A stretch of DNA of 64,000 nt from Ochromonas danica (lineage: Eukaryota; Sar; Chrysophyceae; Chromulinales; Chromulinaceae): positions 159,897 through 223,896 of the forward strand of contig VKHL01000034.1 in assembly GCA_015146655.1 (NCBI GenBank), read 5' to 3'. Below, piece after piece: positions 8,273 through 19,325 of the stretch. The notes beneath the pieces were generated by a model that made no database searches, was not told the origin of the DNA, and saw only the letters and a program-made list of their open reading frames with translations. Position 1 is the first letter of the stretch. Each line of letters begins with the position of its first letter. The position numbers and the translations under genes are program-made.

Positions 8273-11200
8273 ATGGAGATAGCTAAGCGCAAAGCGAATA
8301 ATCTCTTCACAGCCAGTCTTAATGCCGGAGTAAACCTCATCCAACAAGTGGCGAGCCTCGGTGGGGCAGATTCCTCCGATGATGAGCGCATTGATGTGCA
8401 AGATATAGAAGACTTCATGTCTAATGGCAGCCGAGGTGTGTTGTCCTTCCCCGTCACGAGCCAGCGCACTTGCCGCAAGAAGATGCTCCACCTGCACCTC
8501 TACAAGGCCAAGATCATGCAATACCACGAAGGCAAGAAGCGAGTTTACCCCTGCGGAGATATTATCAATATTGAAAAAGAAGTTTCCGCGCAGATTTTGA
8601 TGGAGATGAGGCAGCCCATCGACCTCAGCATCCGCCAGATTAGATTTCTCTTCGACTCTGACGTTGCAGCGGAAAAATTTCTGCAGTACGTTGAATTTCT
8701 CAATGAGTTCGGAAAGACGATTAAGCAGGCTTTCAATGCTATTGACTATACTCGCTCGGGAGCCATTCGAGCGGAAGATTTGGCTTCTGCGCTGAGGAGA
8801 GTTGATCTCCATGTGGACTCGACCACTTTGGACCAAATGTGAGTTTTCTATGGAATTGATGTTGCCTTATACTACACCTGTACTCATTTGGCTAACCTGA
8901 TGAACAATGAAACAGGATGGCCTTTGGCCGCAGTGGACACAACGTGCTGGACTACCACGCCTTCCTACGTGTCTTCATGGCCAGCTTTGTCTCCTCGTTG
9001 CATGATTGCTTGCAGGAATGGTTGAACTTGACTATAGAGTCTAGTGGCGAGCTTTCTTTGAGTGGCCAATCTGGGCCTGTGAAAGTTGTGAACAGTAGCA
9101 AGTCAGCTATAAATATGCTGAGTGGCGAGGAGGTGACCTTTTCTCCAAGGGATCGTGTGCATTGGTGTGTCTTTGTGGGAAAAGCAACAAAGGAGCCATT
9201 CTTTATTCCTGGTCATCTTATCGCTACCAACTATCGAATCGTATTGACCTCTTCGAGACGAGCTGCCGCGCAACAACAAAAGCCTTCTCGATACGATCTG
9301 CCCGCTTTCTTCAGTCGAATCTGTTTGCCCCTCAGTGCAGTTGTCAAATATACTATTGCTGCACCACGTCATTCTATCTATATCACCTGCAAAGACTATC
9401 GAGTATTGCGCGTGACACTCTCGGCTTCGGAGGCCACTCGGCAAAGAGTGGAAGCTTACCTCAGTATTTTGCAGAAACTCACCTTCTCCTCGTCGCTTTC
9501 TTCTTCTCGCCTCGAAGATTGTCCTCTTTTTGCGTTTCGTTACGCACCGCCCGAACTTCTTGTTAATTATAATACATTCATCAAAGGCGAAGGAGGTAAT
9601 ACTGCAGATCATGATCATACAAGGGATTGGAGCTTTGGGTGGTTGTTTAGTGATGTGCGCAGAGACTATGACCGCTTGGGTTTGTCGAATGATCCTCAAC
9701 ATTGGCAAGTCTTTCACAATAAGGATTACTCTCTCATCGACACCTATCCTCGGTATCTCATTCTCCCTCGAGGGATTACGCTTGATGAGATCAAAGCAGC
9801 GGCGGAATATCGCTCACGCTCGCGTCTTCCCGTCGTAGTCTATAAGCATTCTTTCAGCGTTAGCGGCTCTGAAGATGGTGGTGGAGCGTTGCTGTTACGA
9901 TCTGCTCAGCCGTTGGCGGGCATTACCCAAAAAGTTTGTGAAGAAGAGCAGCGTTTGCTTGAGTTTTACCGTATGAGAGGGCAACTAGATCGACCAGGTT
10001 CATTACGTCATGACCATTCGCGCTTTATCATTCTTGACTGCCGTGGAATCATTGCCGCTACGCTTAATAAAGCTGCGGGAAAAGGAACTGAAAACATCGC
10101 CAATTACACGAACACAGAGCTCGTGTTTGGTAATATCGATAATATCCATGTCATGCGAGCAGCTGCGCTTACATTGGCGGACAGTTTGGCTAGTTTTTCA
10201 AGCCAGGCAACGGGCATAGAAACTCGTGATCTCATCGATCAGAATATGTCTGGATACTTTGGTAAGCTGGAAGACAGTGGCTGGTTACGTTTCCTTCGTA
10301 TCATCTTGGTTTCCTCGGTATTTGTGGCTGAAAAGTTACACTTTAATCAAGACTCTGTCTTGGTCCATTGCTCTGATGGGTGGGATCGCACCGCCCAGAT
10401 CACCTCCATCGCTCAGATCTTGCTTGATCCGTTCTATCGCACCTTAACGGGTTTGGCTACGTTGATTGAAAAAGAGTGGTGTGCATTTGGGCATAAATTT
10501 CAAGATCGTTGCGGTCATGGTCAAGACAGCAACTCTCTTCCTGATGAAAGATCGCCCGTCTTCTTGCAGTTCTTGGATTGTGTCTATCAACTCCTAGAGC
10601 AGTTTCCCACTACATTTCAGTTCAATGAGGAATTGTTGATTTTCTTAGCCGACCATCATATTTCTTGTCTCTTTGGTACATTTCTTGGTAATAGTGAAAG
10701 GGAGCGAGTGGCTGTGTTGGATGCTCCAAGCCATACCATAAGTATTTGGGATTATATAATGGATGAGAAGAGGTTGTTTAACTTCCTGAACTCTCAATAT
10801 GTTCATTATCCACAGCCTCTATGGCCGCAAACTAGCTTGTTCAACTTGAAACTTTGGCAGAGATATTGGTTGAGATGGGATTCAGTTGCACATCCCAACA
10901 CTTTGCAACAGAAGAAACCCTGGCATGATGATTGGTATGGATAACTTGTTTATTGATACTTCTTCTTACTTAATCGCTGATGATGCACTCACTCTTCGCT
11001 TTTAGGGGCAATGGCTATGAGACGATAATTACTACTACGTCTGCAGCCACCAGCAGCAACGTGTCCAAAAGTGGCATATCCTCCTCAACTCCAACTCCAC
11101 CTCCACCCCCACGATCGCCACTCCAGCGCAATCCACCTCCACCCCCACCTTCAACACCGATACAACAATCAAAACTCCCTTTGGAAAGAAAGCACGTGAG

Positions 11201-11909
11201 TATTAGTACCAATAGTACAGAATCATTTATCATGATTGCAGCGTCAGGAACAGATACCGATTCTCCTTATCAGCGAGTCCGCAGTTGGAGTTCACTGTCT
11301 CCAACTAAACCCAGTAGACGTAAAATAGTATCTTCCTCGTCTAGTGCTGCTAGTTTGGAGAATGTTGGTTGGAAAGAAGAACGTACTACTGAAGAGGCCG
11401 CAGCGTTTCCTTCTTCATCTCCTCTGCCTCCATCACTGGCAACAGCCGACTCCACCACAACTAATCCAATCCGATTAGCTCGAAAGAGTAGCAGCGAATT
11501 CAAGCAACCATTTGGAAAACTGGATGGTATCTCCTCTACCATGACTGTTTCCCAAATCAGCCAAGAGGAGCTGAGCGCAGTTCTCTTGAAACGTTTGCAT
11601 CGCAAAAGTGAAAGTAATCTCACCACTAAATCGTCTCCAACTAAACCCAGTAGACGTAAAATAGTATCTTCCTCGTCTAGTGCTGCTAGTTTGGAGAATG
11701 TTGGTTGGAAAGAAGAACGTACTACTGAAGAGGCCGCAGCGTTTCCTTCTTCATCTCCTCTGCCTCCATCGCTGACAACAGCCCACTCCACCACAACTAA
11801 TCCAATCCAATTGGCTCGAAAGAGTAGCAGCGAATTCAAACAACCATTTGGAAAGCTGGATCGTATCTTCTCTGCCTCCATCACTGGGAACAGTAGACTT
11901 CACAATTAA
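8273..11909 (+). CDS. EF-hand/GRAM/myotubularin phosphoinositide 3-phosphatase
   Basis: Three exons (8273..8838, 8916..10934, 11006..11909) join in frame to ~1162 residues. Exon 1 has an EF-hand-like region (FLNEFGKTIKQAFNAIDYTRSGAIRAEDL); exon 2 carries a PH-GRAM domain (FIPGHLIATNYRIVLTSS) and a myotubularin phosphatase domain. The catalytic C(X)5R loop VHCSDGWDRT near residue 674 is intact, so it should be active on PI3P or PI(3,5)P2 on endosomes. The family motifs SRLPVVVYKH and DIDNIHVMR-like (GNIDNIHVMRAA) are present. Exon 3 is a Ser/Pro-rich tail with a 112-residue module present twice (see the 336-bp repeat). The stop at 11909 may be recent, since a third degenerate module continues in another frame after it. 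The EF-hand addition at the N-terminus is not found in animal myotubularins. Confidence 0.92.
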
Positions 11910-11943
11910 TCCAATCCAATTGGCTCGAAAGAGTAGTAGCAAT
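11301..11943 (+). repeat. 336-bp tandem duplication inside the myotubularin tail, plus a partial third unit
   Basis: The unit starting ccaactaaacccagtagacg at 11301 starts again at 11637, 336 bases (112 codons) later, almost unchanged and in frame. A third partial unit (from ~11870, matching the ccaatccaattggctcgaaa stretch) is out of frame with the first two and meets a stop at 11909. Confidence 0.95.
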
Positions 11944-13823
11944 CTCTACCATGACTTTCTCGCTGATCAGTCAAGCTGCGCAACAGGATCTGAGCGCAGT
12001 ATTCTTGAAATGTTTGTATCAGAACAATGAACATGGTCTCACTATCAAATCGCCTCCTGCTGAGGAAACTATTAATTTTCACCCTTGGGTGCGCACTTAT
12101 CTATTTAGATCGAATAAACTCCCAGATATATGTAGTATGATGAGTCTGTGAGCAATATTGTGTACTTCCTTCATGTTTCCAGAAGAGGGATGGCCTTGTT
12201 TTCTTCTTCTGATCTTTTTTGTTCCTTTGTCAATGTCTTTCGTGTTGTCTTTGTCTTTGTGTTCATGTGCGTATTGTGATCAGCAAATTTAATAGAAGAA
12301 TATCATAAGCGACAGGTAGCCTACGAATAAATTCGCAAAGAGACTTGAGAAATCCCACTCCTCCTTCTCTGCTTGTGCTTTCCAACTATTGAGGAGGAAG
12401 CATTTGGGAGGAAAGTGTAATTCAAGTGGGTCCAACAAGAATCCTTCGAATTGAAGTTCGCTATCAAGATGTCTCTTTTCAAGATCATATCAACAAATAA
12501 ATGTCATAAACACTAACAACTTAATCAACCTATTCCTTCAGCAGCGAATTCAAACAATAACCATTTGGAAAACTGGATCGTATCTCTACCACGAATTTCA
12601 AGCTGATCAGTCAAGCTGCGCAACAGGATCTGAGCGCAGTATTCTTGAAACGTTGGTATCAGAACAATGAACATGGTCTCACTATCAAATCGCCTCCTGC
12701 TGAGGAAACTATTAATTTTCACCCTTGGGTGCGCACTTATCTATTTAGATCGAATAAACTCCCAGATATATGTAGTATGATGAGTCTGTGAGCAATATTG
12801 TGTACTTCCTTCATGTTTCCAGAAGAGGGATGGCCTTGTTTTCTTCTTCTGATCTTTTTTGTTCCTTTGTCAATGTCTTTCGTGTTGTCTTTGTCTTTGT
12901 GTTCATGTGCGTATTGTGATCAGCAAATTTAATAGAAGAATATCATAAGCGACAGGTAGCCTACGAATAAATTCGCAAAGAGACTTGAGAAATCCCACTC
13001 CTCCTTCTCTGCTTGTGCTTTCCAACTATTGAGGAGGAAGCATTTGGGAGGAAAGTGTAATTCAAGTGGGTCCAACAAGAATCCTTCGAATTGAAGTTCG
13101 CTATCAAGATGTCTCTTTTCAAGATCATATCAACAAATAAATGTCATAAACACTAACAACTTAATCAACCTATTCCTTCAGCAGCGAATTCAAACAATAA
13201 CCATTTGGAAAACTGGATCGTATCTCTACCACGAATTTCAAGCTGATCAGTCAAGCTGCGCAACAGGATCTGAGCGCAGTATTCTTGAAACGTTGGTATC
13301 AGAACAATGAACATGGTCTCACTATCAAATCGCCTCCTGCTGAGGAAACTATTAATTTTCACCCTTGGGTGCGCACTTATCTATTTAGATCGAATAAACT
13401 CCCAGATATATGTAGTATGATGAGTCTGTGAGCAATATTGTGTACTTCCTTCATGTTTCCAGAAGAGGGATGGCCTTGTTTTCTTCTTCTGATCTTTTTT
13501 GTTCCTTTGTCAATGTCTTTCGTGTTGTCTTTGTCTTTGTGTTCATGTGCGTATTGTGATCAGCAAATTTAATAGAAGAATATCATAAGCGACAGGTAGC
13601 CTACGAATAAATTCGCAAAGAGACTTGAGAAATCCCACTCCTCCTTCTCTGCTTGTGCTTTCCAACTATTGAGGAGGAAGCATTTGGGAGGAAAGTGTAA
13701 TTCAAGTGGGTCCAACAAGAATCCTTCGAATTGAAGTTCGCTATCAAGATGTCTCTTTTCAAGATCATATCAACAGATAAATGTCATAAACACTAACAAC
13801 TTAATCAACCTATTCCTTCAGCA
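11944..13823 (+). repeat. 640-bp tandem repeat, three copies
   Basis: Units begin at ~11944, ~12584 and ~13224. Copies 2 and 3 are nearly identical over their whole length; copy 1 has a few differences. Each contains a fragment of the myotubularin tail module (ISQAAQQDLSAV-type coding), then a stop and ~430 bases of former 3' flank. The array therefore amplifies the 3' end of the preceding gene. The third copy ends at ~13823. Confidence 0.95.
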
Positions 13824-14150
13824 GAGTTTGGTGTTTCACTATTATACTATTCCAGTTACGGTATTCCTCATTCTCCTATATTTCCCATACACACCACAAC
13901 ACAACTCTTCCATCTACCACCGCTCCTTGATGACAGAGCATCTAGCACACCCTCCGCTTGCTCGTTCCACATCCTTTGCCAGATATGTTATTTTCAATGG
14001 ATAGTGTGTAAACATACTGTGGTTGGCCTTCTTGTCCAAAGTTTTTCTCCGCCGGTTGTGGCATCTTTGCTACTTCCTACTCCCTCATGAGAGAACATGT
14101 TTGGTTCTCCTTATACAAGCATCTAATTTGCCATGAGCCTTTAGTTACCT
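13824..14150. other. Non-coding stretch after the tandem array
   Basis: I see no coding frame, RNA gene or repeat in this stretch. Confidence 0.4.
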
Positions 14151-14151
14151 C

Positions 14152-14510
14152 ATGTTGTCAGTATGTAGCATACTCTGCTCTGAATTGGGATTCTGGTTGC
14201 TGTTGTTATTGAGTTAGAATGGAAAGACTCCTTTCGACCATAACATCTGTAACTGTCATAAAAACGAGTGTCAGATTGATTGATGATTAGATACCATTAT
14301 GCTACAGAGTGCTGAGCCCAAGAAGGGTCCCCAATATGTTGTATTTCTTCTCCCTTCTCCATTATTCCCTCAGAACGCCATTTCTGTAGCCTGTCCAAGC
14401 AAAACAAGCGAAAACTAATAAACCCAAAAATTCAATTAGAACACCCCAGAACTTCCATGTTGTATCGTCCCCAACTTTCACTCCATACCCCTTGAAAAGG
14501 TTCTTGTTCG
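14152..14510. pseudogene. Decayed, internally inverted copy of the ankyrin gene 3' end
   Basis: Bases 14152..~14247 match 19011..~19100 (intron 4 and the start of exon 5) in the forward direction. Bases ~14263..14508 match the reverse complement of ~19110..19378 (rest of exon 5, the last intron, the last exon and 3' flank). The simplest reading is a paralogous gene end in which one ~270-base segment was flipped in place. It carries many substitutions in exon and intron alike, so it is not under selection. Confidence 0.88.
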
Positions 14511-14511
14511 C

Positions 14512-14578
14512 TGCGCATTCTCCTCTTAAATTAATAAACGGGAAAGAAGGCGCGTTTCTCTATATAATGTGCTAGGCT
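14512..14578 (+). repeat. Copy of a flank sequence also found at 19946..20010
   Basis: The shared core is tctcctcttaaattaataaa followed by cgggaaagaa. It follows the ankyrin-gene fragment here as it follows the intact gene further on, so it extends the same old duplication, with ~570 bases deleted between. Confidence 0.85.
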
Positions 14579-15299
14579 GGTATCGATTAATGTGACCCTG
14601 TGTATGGTGATCTACGCAATTAATACATTAACTTTGGTCATACAAAGCACTCTTGAAAGTGAATTGGAGAAGGTTTAATTTAGCATTTAAAATCTCAACT
14701 TAAAGTAGTCGGAGGTAGTAATTACTTATTACATAATTACGGAAGGCGCAAAGTCGACAACAAGTGGCTTGGACCAATCGAGACATGGCGTACACCTTCT
14801 CGCTGTCGGCTAAAGGCTCATACGCCTCTTCCTCCTCGTCGAACAGCTAGAACAACTACCCAGCAAGAATGGGTTGACAAAGCGAGCCTAGTCTAAATCA
14901 TAGAAGAAATGCACTTCGGCCTCCCAAAAGCGTCGCCATCATCGACTACTACTATCGCGAAAGGTGGAAAGGAGTACAATGTACAAGGCTTTGAATGGGT
15001 TGAATCAGGTTGGTGTTCATCATTGCCATTGAATTGTTTGATACGAGGGTGTCGTTGATGATGATAATGGGTCATGATGTGATGAGTTGGATAAGGGATA
15101 GTCTCTTTGTTGCCGATTTCTCATCGGTGTGAGAAGAGGCGACATGATTGTCGAGGAATCGAGTGCGTTTGCTTCAAGAGGCTGCCCTTCCCATGGCCGG
15201 TGCCCTTCTTGTGTAGATTACAGTTGTGTGTTCACGATGTTGCGCTGGCTGTGGGTATTGATCAAAGAGCAATTGCTAATACCTCAAGAATAGGTGATA
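14579..15299. other. Unassigned stretch
   Basis: Only short, unsupported open frames are present in this stretch, which lies between two duplicated fragments. Nothing recognisable is seen. Confidence 0.4.
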
Positions 15300-15545
15300 A
15301 TAGAGCTGCTTAGAAATCACGTCATAGTCCTCAAAGGAATAGGTCTGCCAGCTAGCTCAGGAGAAAGAAGTTTCGTATAAAGCCTGGAGAGGTCGATGTC
15401 AAGGTGGAAATGGAAGGTACAGCAGGCATTGGAGCATCATAAAATCATTGCAACGAGAAGAGGAAGGGGGTGGCGGGGGGATACGTTCCATCATTGATCG
15501 TGGATTCCACAATATCCAGGTATCATTCCATGGAATATCGGGGGG
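15300..15545 (-). pseudogene. REV1 fragment, copy 2 (internally deleted)
   Basis: Read on the - strand, this joins pieces of the REV1 gene that are ~370 bases apart in the real gene: a stretch like 7201..7245 (gtcatagtcct..aaggaatag), then one like 7571..7585 (ggtctgccagct), then one like 7627..7830. It lacks most of the palm domain and cannot encode a polymerase. It lies directly upstream of the second coiled-coil gene, just as copy 1 lies upstream of the first. Confidence 0.85.
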
Positions 15546-15723
15546 AAGCGTCCAAAAAAATGAAAAAAGTTTGGGAGGAGGGGGTCCTTGGACTGAACAC
15601 ACACACACTCTCTCTCTCTCAGGTACACCTCGTGCAGTATGTCAACGTGGCAGTGCCACGCACACCCAAAGCAGCACACAAGACATAAACAAATAGACGA
15701 CAACAAGCAACATCATCAACATC

Positions 15724-18700
15724 ATGGTATTACTAGGATTACTTAATGACCTCCTGGAAGAGCTACAGGCTGAATTTAGATTCGTTGTCTACCTCATCCA
15801 ATGCTTTATAAAATTATTTTATTCTGTGTTTTCCTATTTGATGGAAGTGACAGAAAAGGTCATTTCGATTTTAGAGAAGAAAGATGAAGCAGAAGAAGAA
15901 GTGAGAAGGAGTGAAGAAATAAGAAGAATACAAGACGAAAAAGATCGTTTTGTGATAGAGGAGGTGATGTCTGACCTTCTGGATGCCGTTTTGGAAACAA
16001 GATACATGGAAGCAGAACGAAGAGCAGAAGAAACAACCAATCAATTGCAGCAGGCCCTTACGGCAAGAGCAGTTGAATACACTGAGCGAATGGAAGCGAA
16101 ACAAAGAGCAGCAGAGCTCAGCATTCAGCTGCAGCAAGCCCTTGAAGCCAGAGAGGCGGAAGAACGAAGGTGTGTCGAGGAAGAACGAAGGCGTGTCGAG
16201 GAAGAACGAAGGGTGCAAGAAACAACCCTTCAACTGCAACAGGCGCTTGCGGCGGTAGAAGATGAAGGAAGAACTCGCGTTGAGACTGAAGTATGGGCAG
16301 ATGAAGCGACTAATCAGCTGCGGCAAGCCCTTGCAGCTAGACAAGCTGAAGAACAAAAGTTTATGGAGGCAGAACGACGAGCACAAGAAACATCAAATCA
16401 CCTTCAAGAAACATCCAATCAGCTGCAGCAAGCGCTTGCCGCTAGAGATGTTGAGAAGACTGGACGAGAGGAAGCAGAACGAAGGGTGGAAGAAACGGCC
16501 AATCGTCTTCAGGAAGCACTTGCTGCTAGAGATGTTGAGAAGACTGGACGAGAAGAAGCTGAACGAAGGGCGGAAGAAACGGCGAATCAGCTGCAGGAAG
16601 CGCTTGCCGCTGGAGATGTTGAGAAGACTGGACGAGAGGAAGCAGAACGAAGGGTGGAAGAAACGGCGAATCAGCTGCAGGAAGCGCTTGCTGCTAGAGA
16701 TGTTGAGAAGACTGGACGAGAAGAAGCTGAACGAAGGGCGGAAGAAACGGCGAATCAGCTGCAGGAAGCGCTTGCCGCTGGAGATGTTGAGAAGACTGGA
16801 CGAGAGGAAGCAGAACGAAGGGTGGAAGAAACAGCCATTCAACTGCAACAAGTGCTTGCGGCTAGAGAGGATGAAGGAAGAACACGCGATGAGGCGGAAA
16901 TGAAGGTAGATGAAGCGACCAATCAACTGCGACAAGCCCTTGCAGCTAGAGAAGCTGAAGAACAAAAGTGTATCGAGGCAGAACGAAGGGTGGAAGAAAC
17001 GGCCAATCGTCTTCAGGAAGCACTTGCTGCTAGAGATGTTGAGAAGACTGGACGAGAAGAAGCTGAACGAAGGGCGGAAGAAACGGCGAATCAGCTGCAG
17101 GAAGCGCTTGCCGCTGGAGATGTTGAGAAGACTGGACGAGAGGAAGCAGAACGAAGGGCGGAAGAGGCCAATATTCAGCGAAAGCTCGCTCTTGTAGCTA
17201 GAGAGGCTGAAGAAAGAAGACGAGAGGAAGCAGAAAAGAAGGTGGAAGAAGCTAATATTCAGCGCCTTCTGGCTCTCGCGGCTAGAAAGGCTGAAGAAAG
17301 AAGACGAGAGGAAGCAGAAAAGAAGGTGGAAGAAGCTAATATTCAGCGTTTTCTGGCTCTTGCTGCCAGAGAGGCTGAAGAAAGAAGACGCGTTGAAGCA
17401 GAAAAGAAGGTGGAAGAAGCGAATATTCAACAGCAGAAGGCTCTTGCTGCCAGAGAGGCTGAAGAAAAAAGACGAGAGGAAGCAGAAAAGAAGGTGGAAG
17501 AAGCGAATATTCAACAGCAGAAGGCTCTTGCTGCCAGAGAGGCTGAAGAAAAAAGACGAGAGGAAGCAGAAAAGAAGGTGGAAGAAGCGAATATTCAACA
17601 GCAGAAGGCTCTTGCTGCCAGAGAGGCTGAAGAAAAAAGACGAGAGGAAGCAGAAAAGAAGGTGGAAGAAGCGAATATTCAACAGCAGAAGGCTCTTGCT
17701 GCCAGAGAGGCTGAAGAAAAAAGACGAGAGGAAGCAGAAAAGAAGGTGGAAGAAGCGAATATTCAACAGCAGAAGGCTCTTGCTGCCAGAGAGGCTGAAG
17801 AAAAAAGACGCGTTGAAGCAGAAAAGAAGGCAGAAGAAGTGAATGTTCAGCGGCGGCAGAAGGCTCTTGCTGCCAGAGAGGCTGAAGAAAAAAGACGCGT
17901 TGAAGCAGAAAAGAAGGCAGAAGAAGCGAATGTTCAGCGGCAGAAGGCTCTTGCTGCCAGAGAGTCTGAAGAAAAAAGACGCGTTGAAGCAGAAAAGAAG
18001 GCAGAAGAAGCGAATGTTCAGCGGCAGAAGGCTCTTGCTGCCAAAGAAGCTGAAGAGAAAAAACGAAGCGAAGTGGAAGCAAGAGAGGAGGGTATTATCG
18101 TAACTCTAGTGCAAGCTGTCTCAAAAGATTTGAAGCGGATGGTTGATTCAGGAGACACGACAATATTGAACTTGCTAAAGACCTACCAGGCTATTCACAG
18201 AATTCCTGAGAAGGTAATCAATCAAAGATTTGCCGTAGCTCAGGTAAATGTAACCAATCGTTATTCTGAAAGGCATCGAAACATGACTCGTCAAGTGCTG
18301 CTTTCAATATGCATTCTTATAACTGTTGTGACATGTGGCGAATTGTCTTCTTTAGGATTTTATGACCGCATTGCACATCTCAGCTACCAAGGGGAATGTA
18401 GAGATGTTAAAATTACTACTACTACATCTCCAGATCGATGTCAATGATGTGGGGCCTGGGGTAAGTGCAGTAACAGATTTGGGGTGGTAATAGTAGCGAA
18501 TCATAAAATTTGTGGTAGTGTTTGTATCAATTTTGAGTTGATGTCATGATGACGGTTTGTCATTTTAATGGTTTGGTGTATGTGAATAGCAGGGATGGAC
18601 TGCACTGTTCTTCGCATGTTACGTAGGACAAGTGGAGGCTGTGAAGGCTCTTTTGTCGGACGCTCGAGTCGATGTTAACAAGGAGAATCAGGTGAAGAGT

Positions 18701-19325
18701 ATGCCCTTGTAGTTTACATATATTTATGGCTAATCGTAAAGCCGGCAGCTGCATCTACTGTAATTGGATGGGTGTGAATAGACTGTAATAATAGATTAGA
18801 TTACTGTTGCGAGAAGTTATGCTGCGATGATGATGTTATGTGCTTATAGATGTTTTTCTTATGGATATATGGTTGGTGTTTGTGAATAGGATGGATCTAC
18901 CCCATTGCACACTGCTTGCATGGCAGGTCGTTTGGAAGTAGTGAAGATTCTTTTGGAAGACAATCGAATCAATTTCGCCAAAGTGAATGAGGTAAACGAG
19001 ACTTTAGTCGTGTTGTCAGTATGTAGCATGCTCTACTCTGAATTGTGATTCTGTTTGCTGTTGTTGTTGAGTTAGGATGGAAAGACTCCTTTCGATGTGG
19101 CAACAACAAAGGAGATTAAAAACCTTTTCAAGGAGTATGGAGTGAAAGTTGGGGACGATACAAAATGGAAGTTATGGGGTATTCGAATTGATTTTATGGC
19201 TTTATTGGTTTTTGCTTGGTTTGTTTGGACAGGCTACAGAAACGTCTTCTGAGGGAATACAGGAGGAGGGAGAAGAAATACAACACAATGAGGACCCTTC
19301 TTGGGCTCAGTATACTATTGCATAA
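15724..19325 (+). CDS. Coiled-coil/ankyrin-repeat protein, six exons
   Basis: Exons 15724..18243, 18356..18460, 18590..18691, 18890..18991, 19076..19141 and 19233..19325 give ~995 residues, all joined in phase 0. Exon 1 starts with the hydrophobic N-terminus shared with the gene at 3888, followed by ~700 residues of coiled coil. This contains near-perfect 28-residue (84-base) repeats: an EEAERRVEETANQLQEALAA type, then an EEAEKKVEEANIQQQKALAA type. Exons 2-5 each encode one ankyrin repeat (DFMTALHISATKGNVEMLKLLL; GWTALFFACYVGQVEAVKALL; DGSTPLHTACMAGRLEVVKILL; a shorter DGKTPFDVATTKEIKNLFKEYG). Reading exon 1 straight on gives a false stop at 18447. The donor of exon 5 is uncertain; other GT sites lie within the next 40 bases. 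A membrane-tethered scaffold binding proteins through the ankyrins is inferred. Confidence 0.85.
16430..18060 (+). repeat. 84-bp tandem repeats encoding a 28-residue coiled-coil module
   Basis: The two blocks differ in sequence: ~16430..17160 (type ETANQLQEALAARDVEKTGRE) and ~17170..18060 (type EANIQQQKALAAREAEEKRR). About five consecutive units between ~17400 and ~17820 are practically identical at the DNA level. 28 residues equal four heptads, so added or lost units keep the coiled-coil phase. Confidence 0.95.

Noticed and set aside
16393-17766. Long - strand open frame opposite the coiled-coil repeats
   Set aside because: It is the antisense shadow of the 84-base repeats. It translates to repetitive Ser/Phe/Leu sequence with no family features.
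16430-17850. CRISPR-like array
   Set aside because: The repeats are 84-base contiguous coding units without spacers, in a eukaryotic gene.
18244-18447. Continuation of the coiled-coil frame to a stop at 18447
   Set aside because: A GT-AG intron from 18244 to 18355 restores a clear ankyrin repeat in another frame, followed by further phase-0 ankyrin exons.
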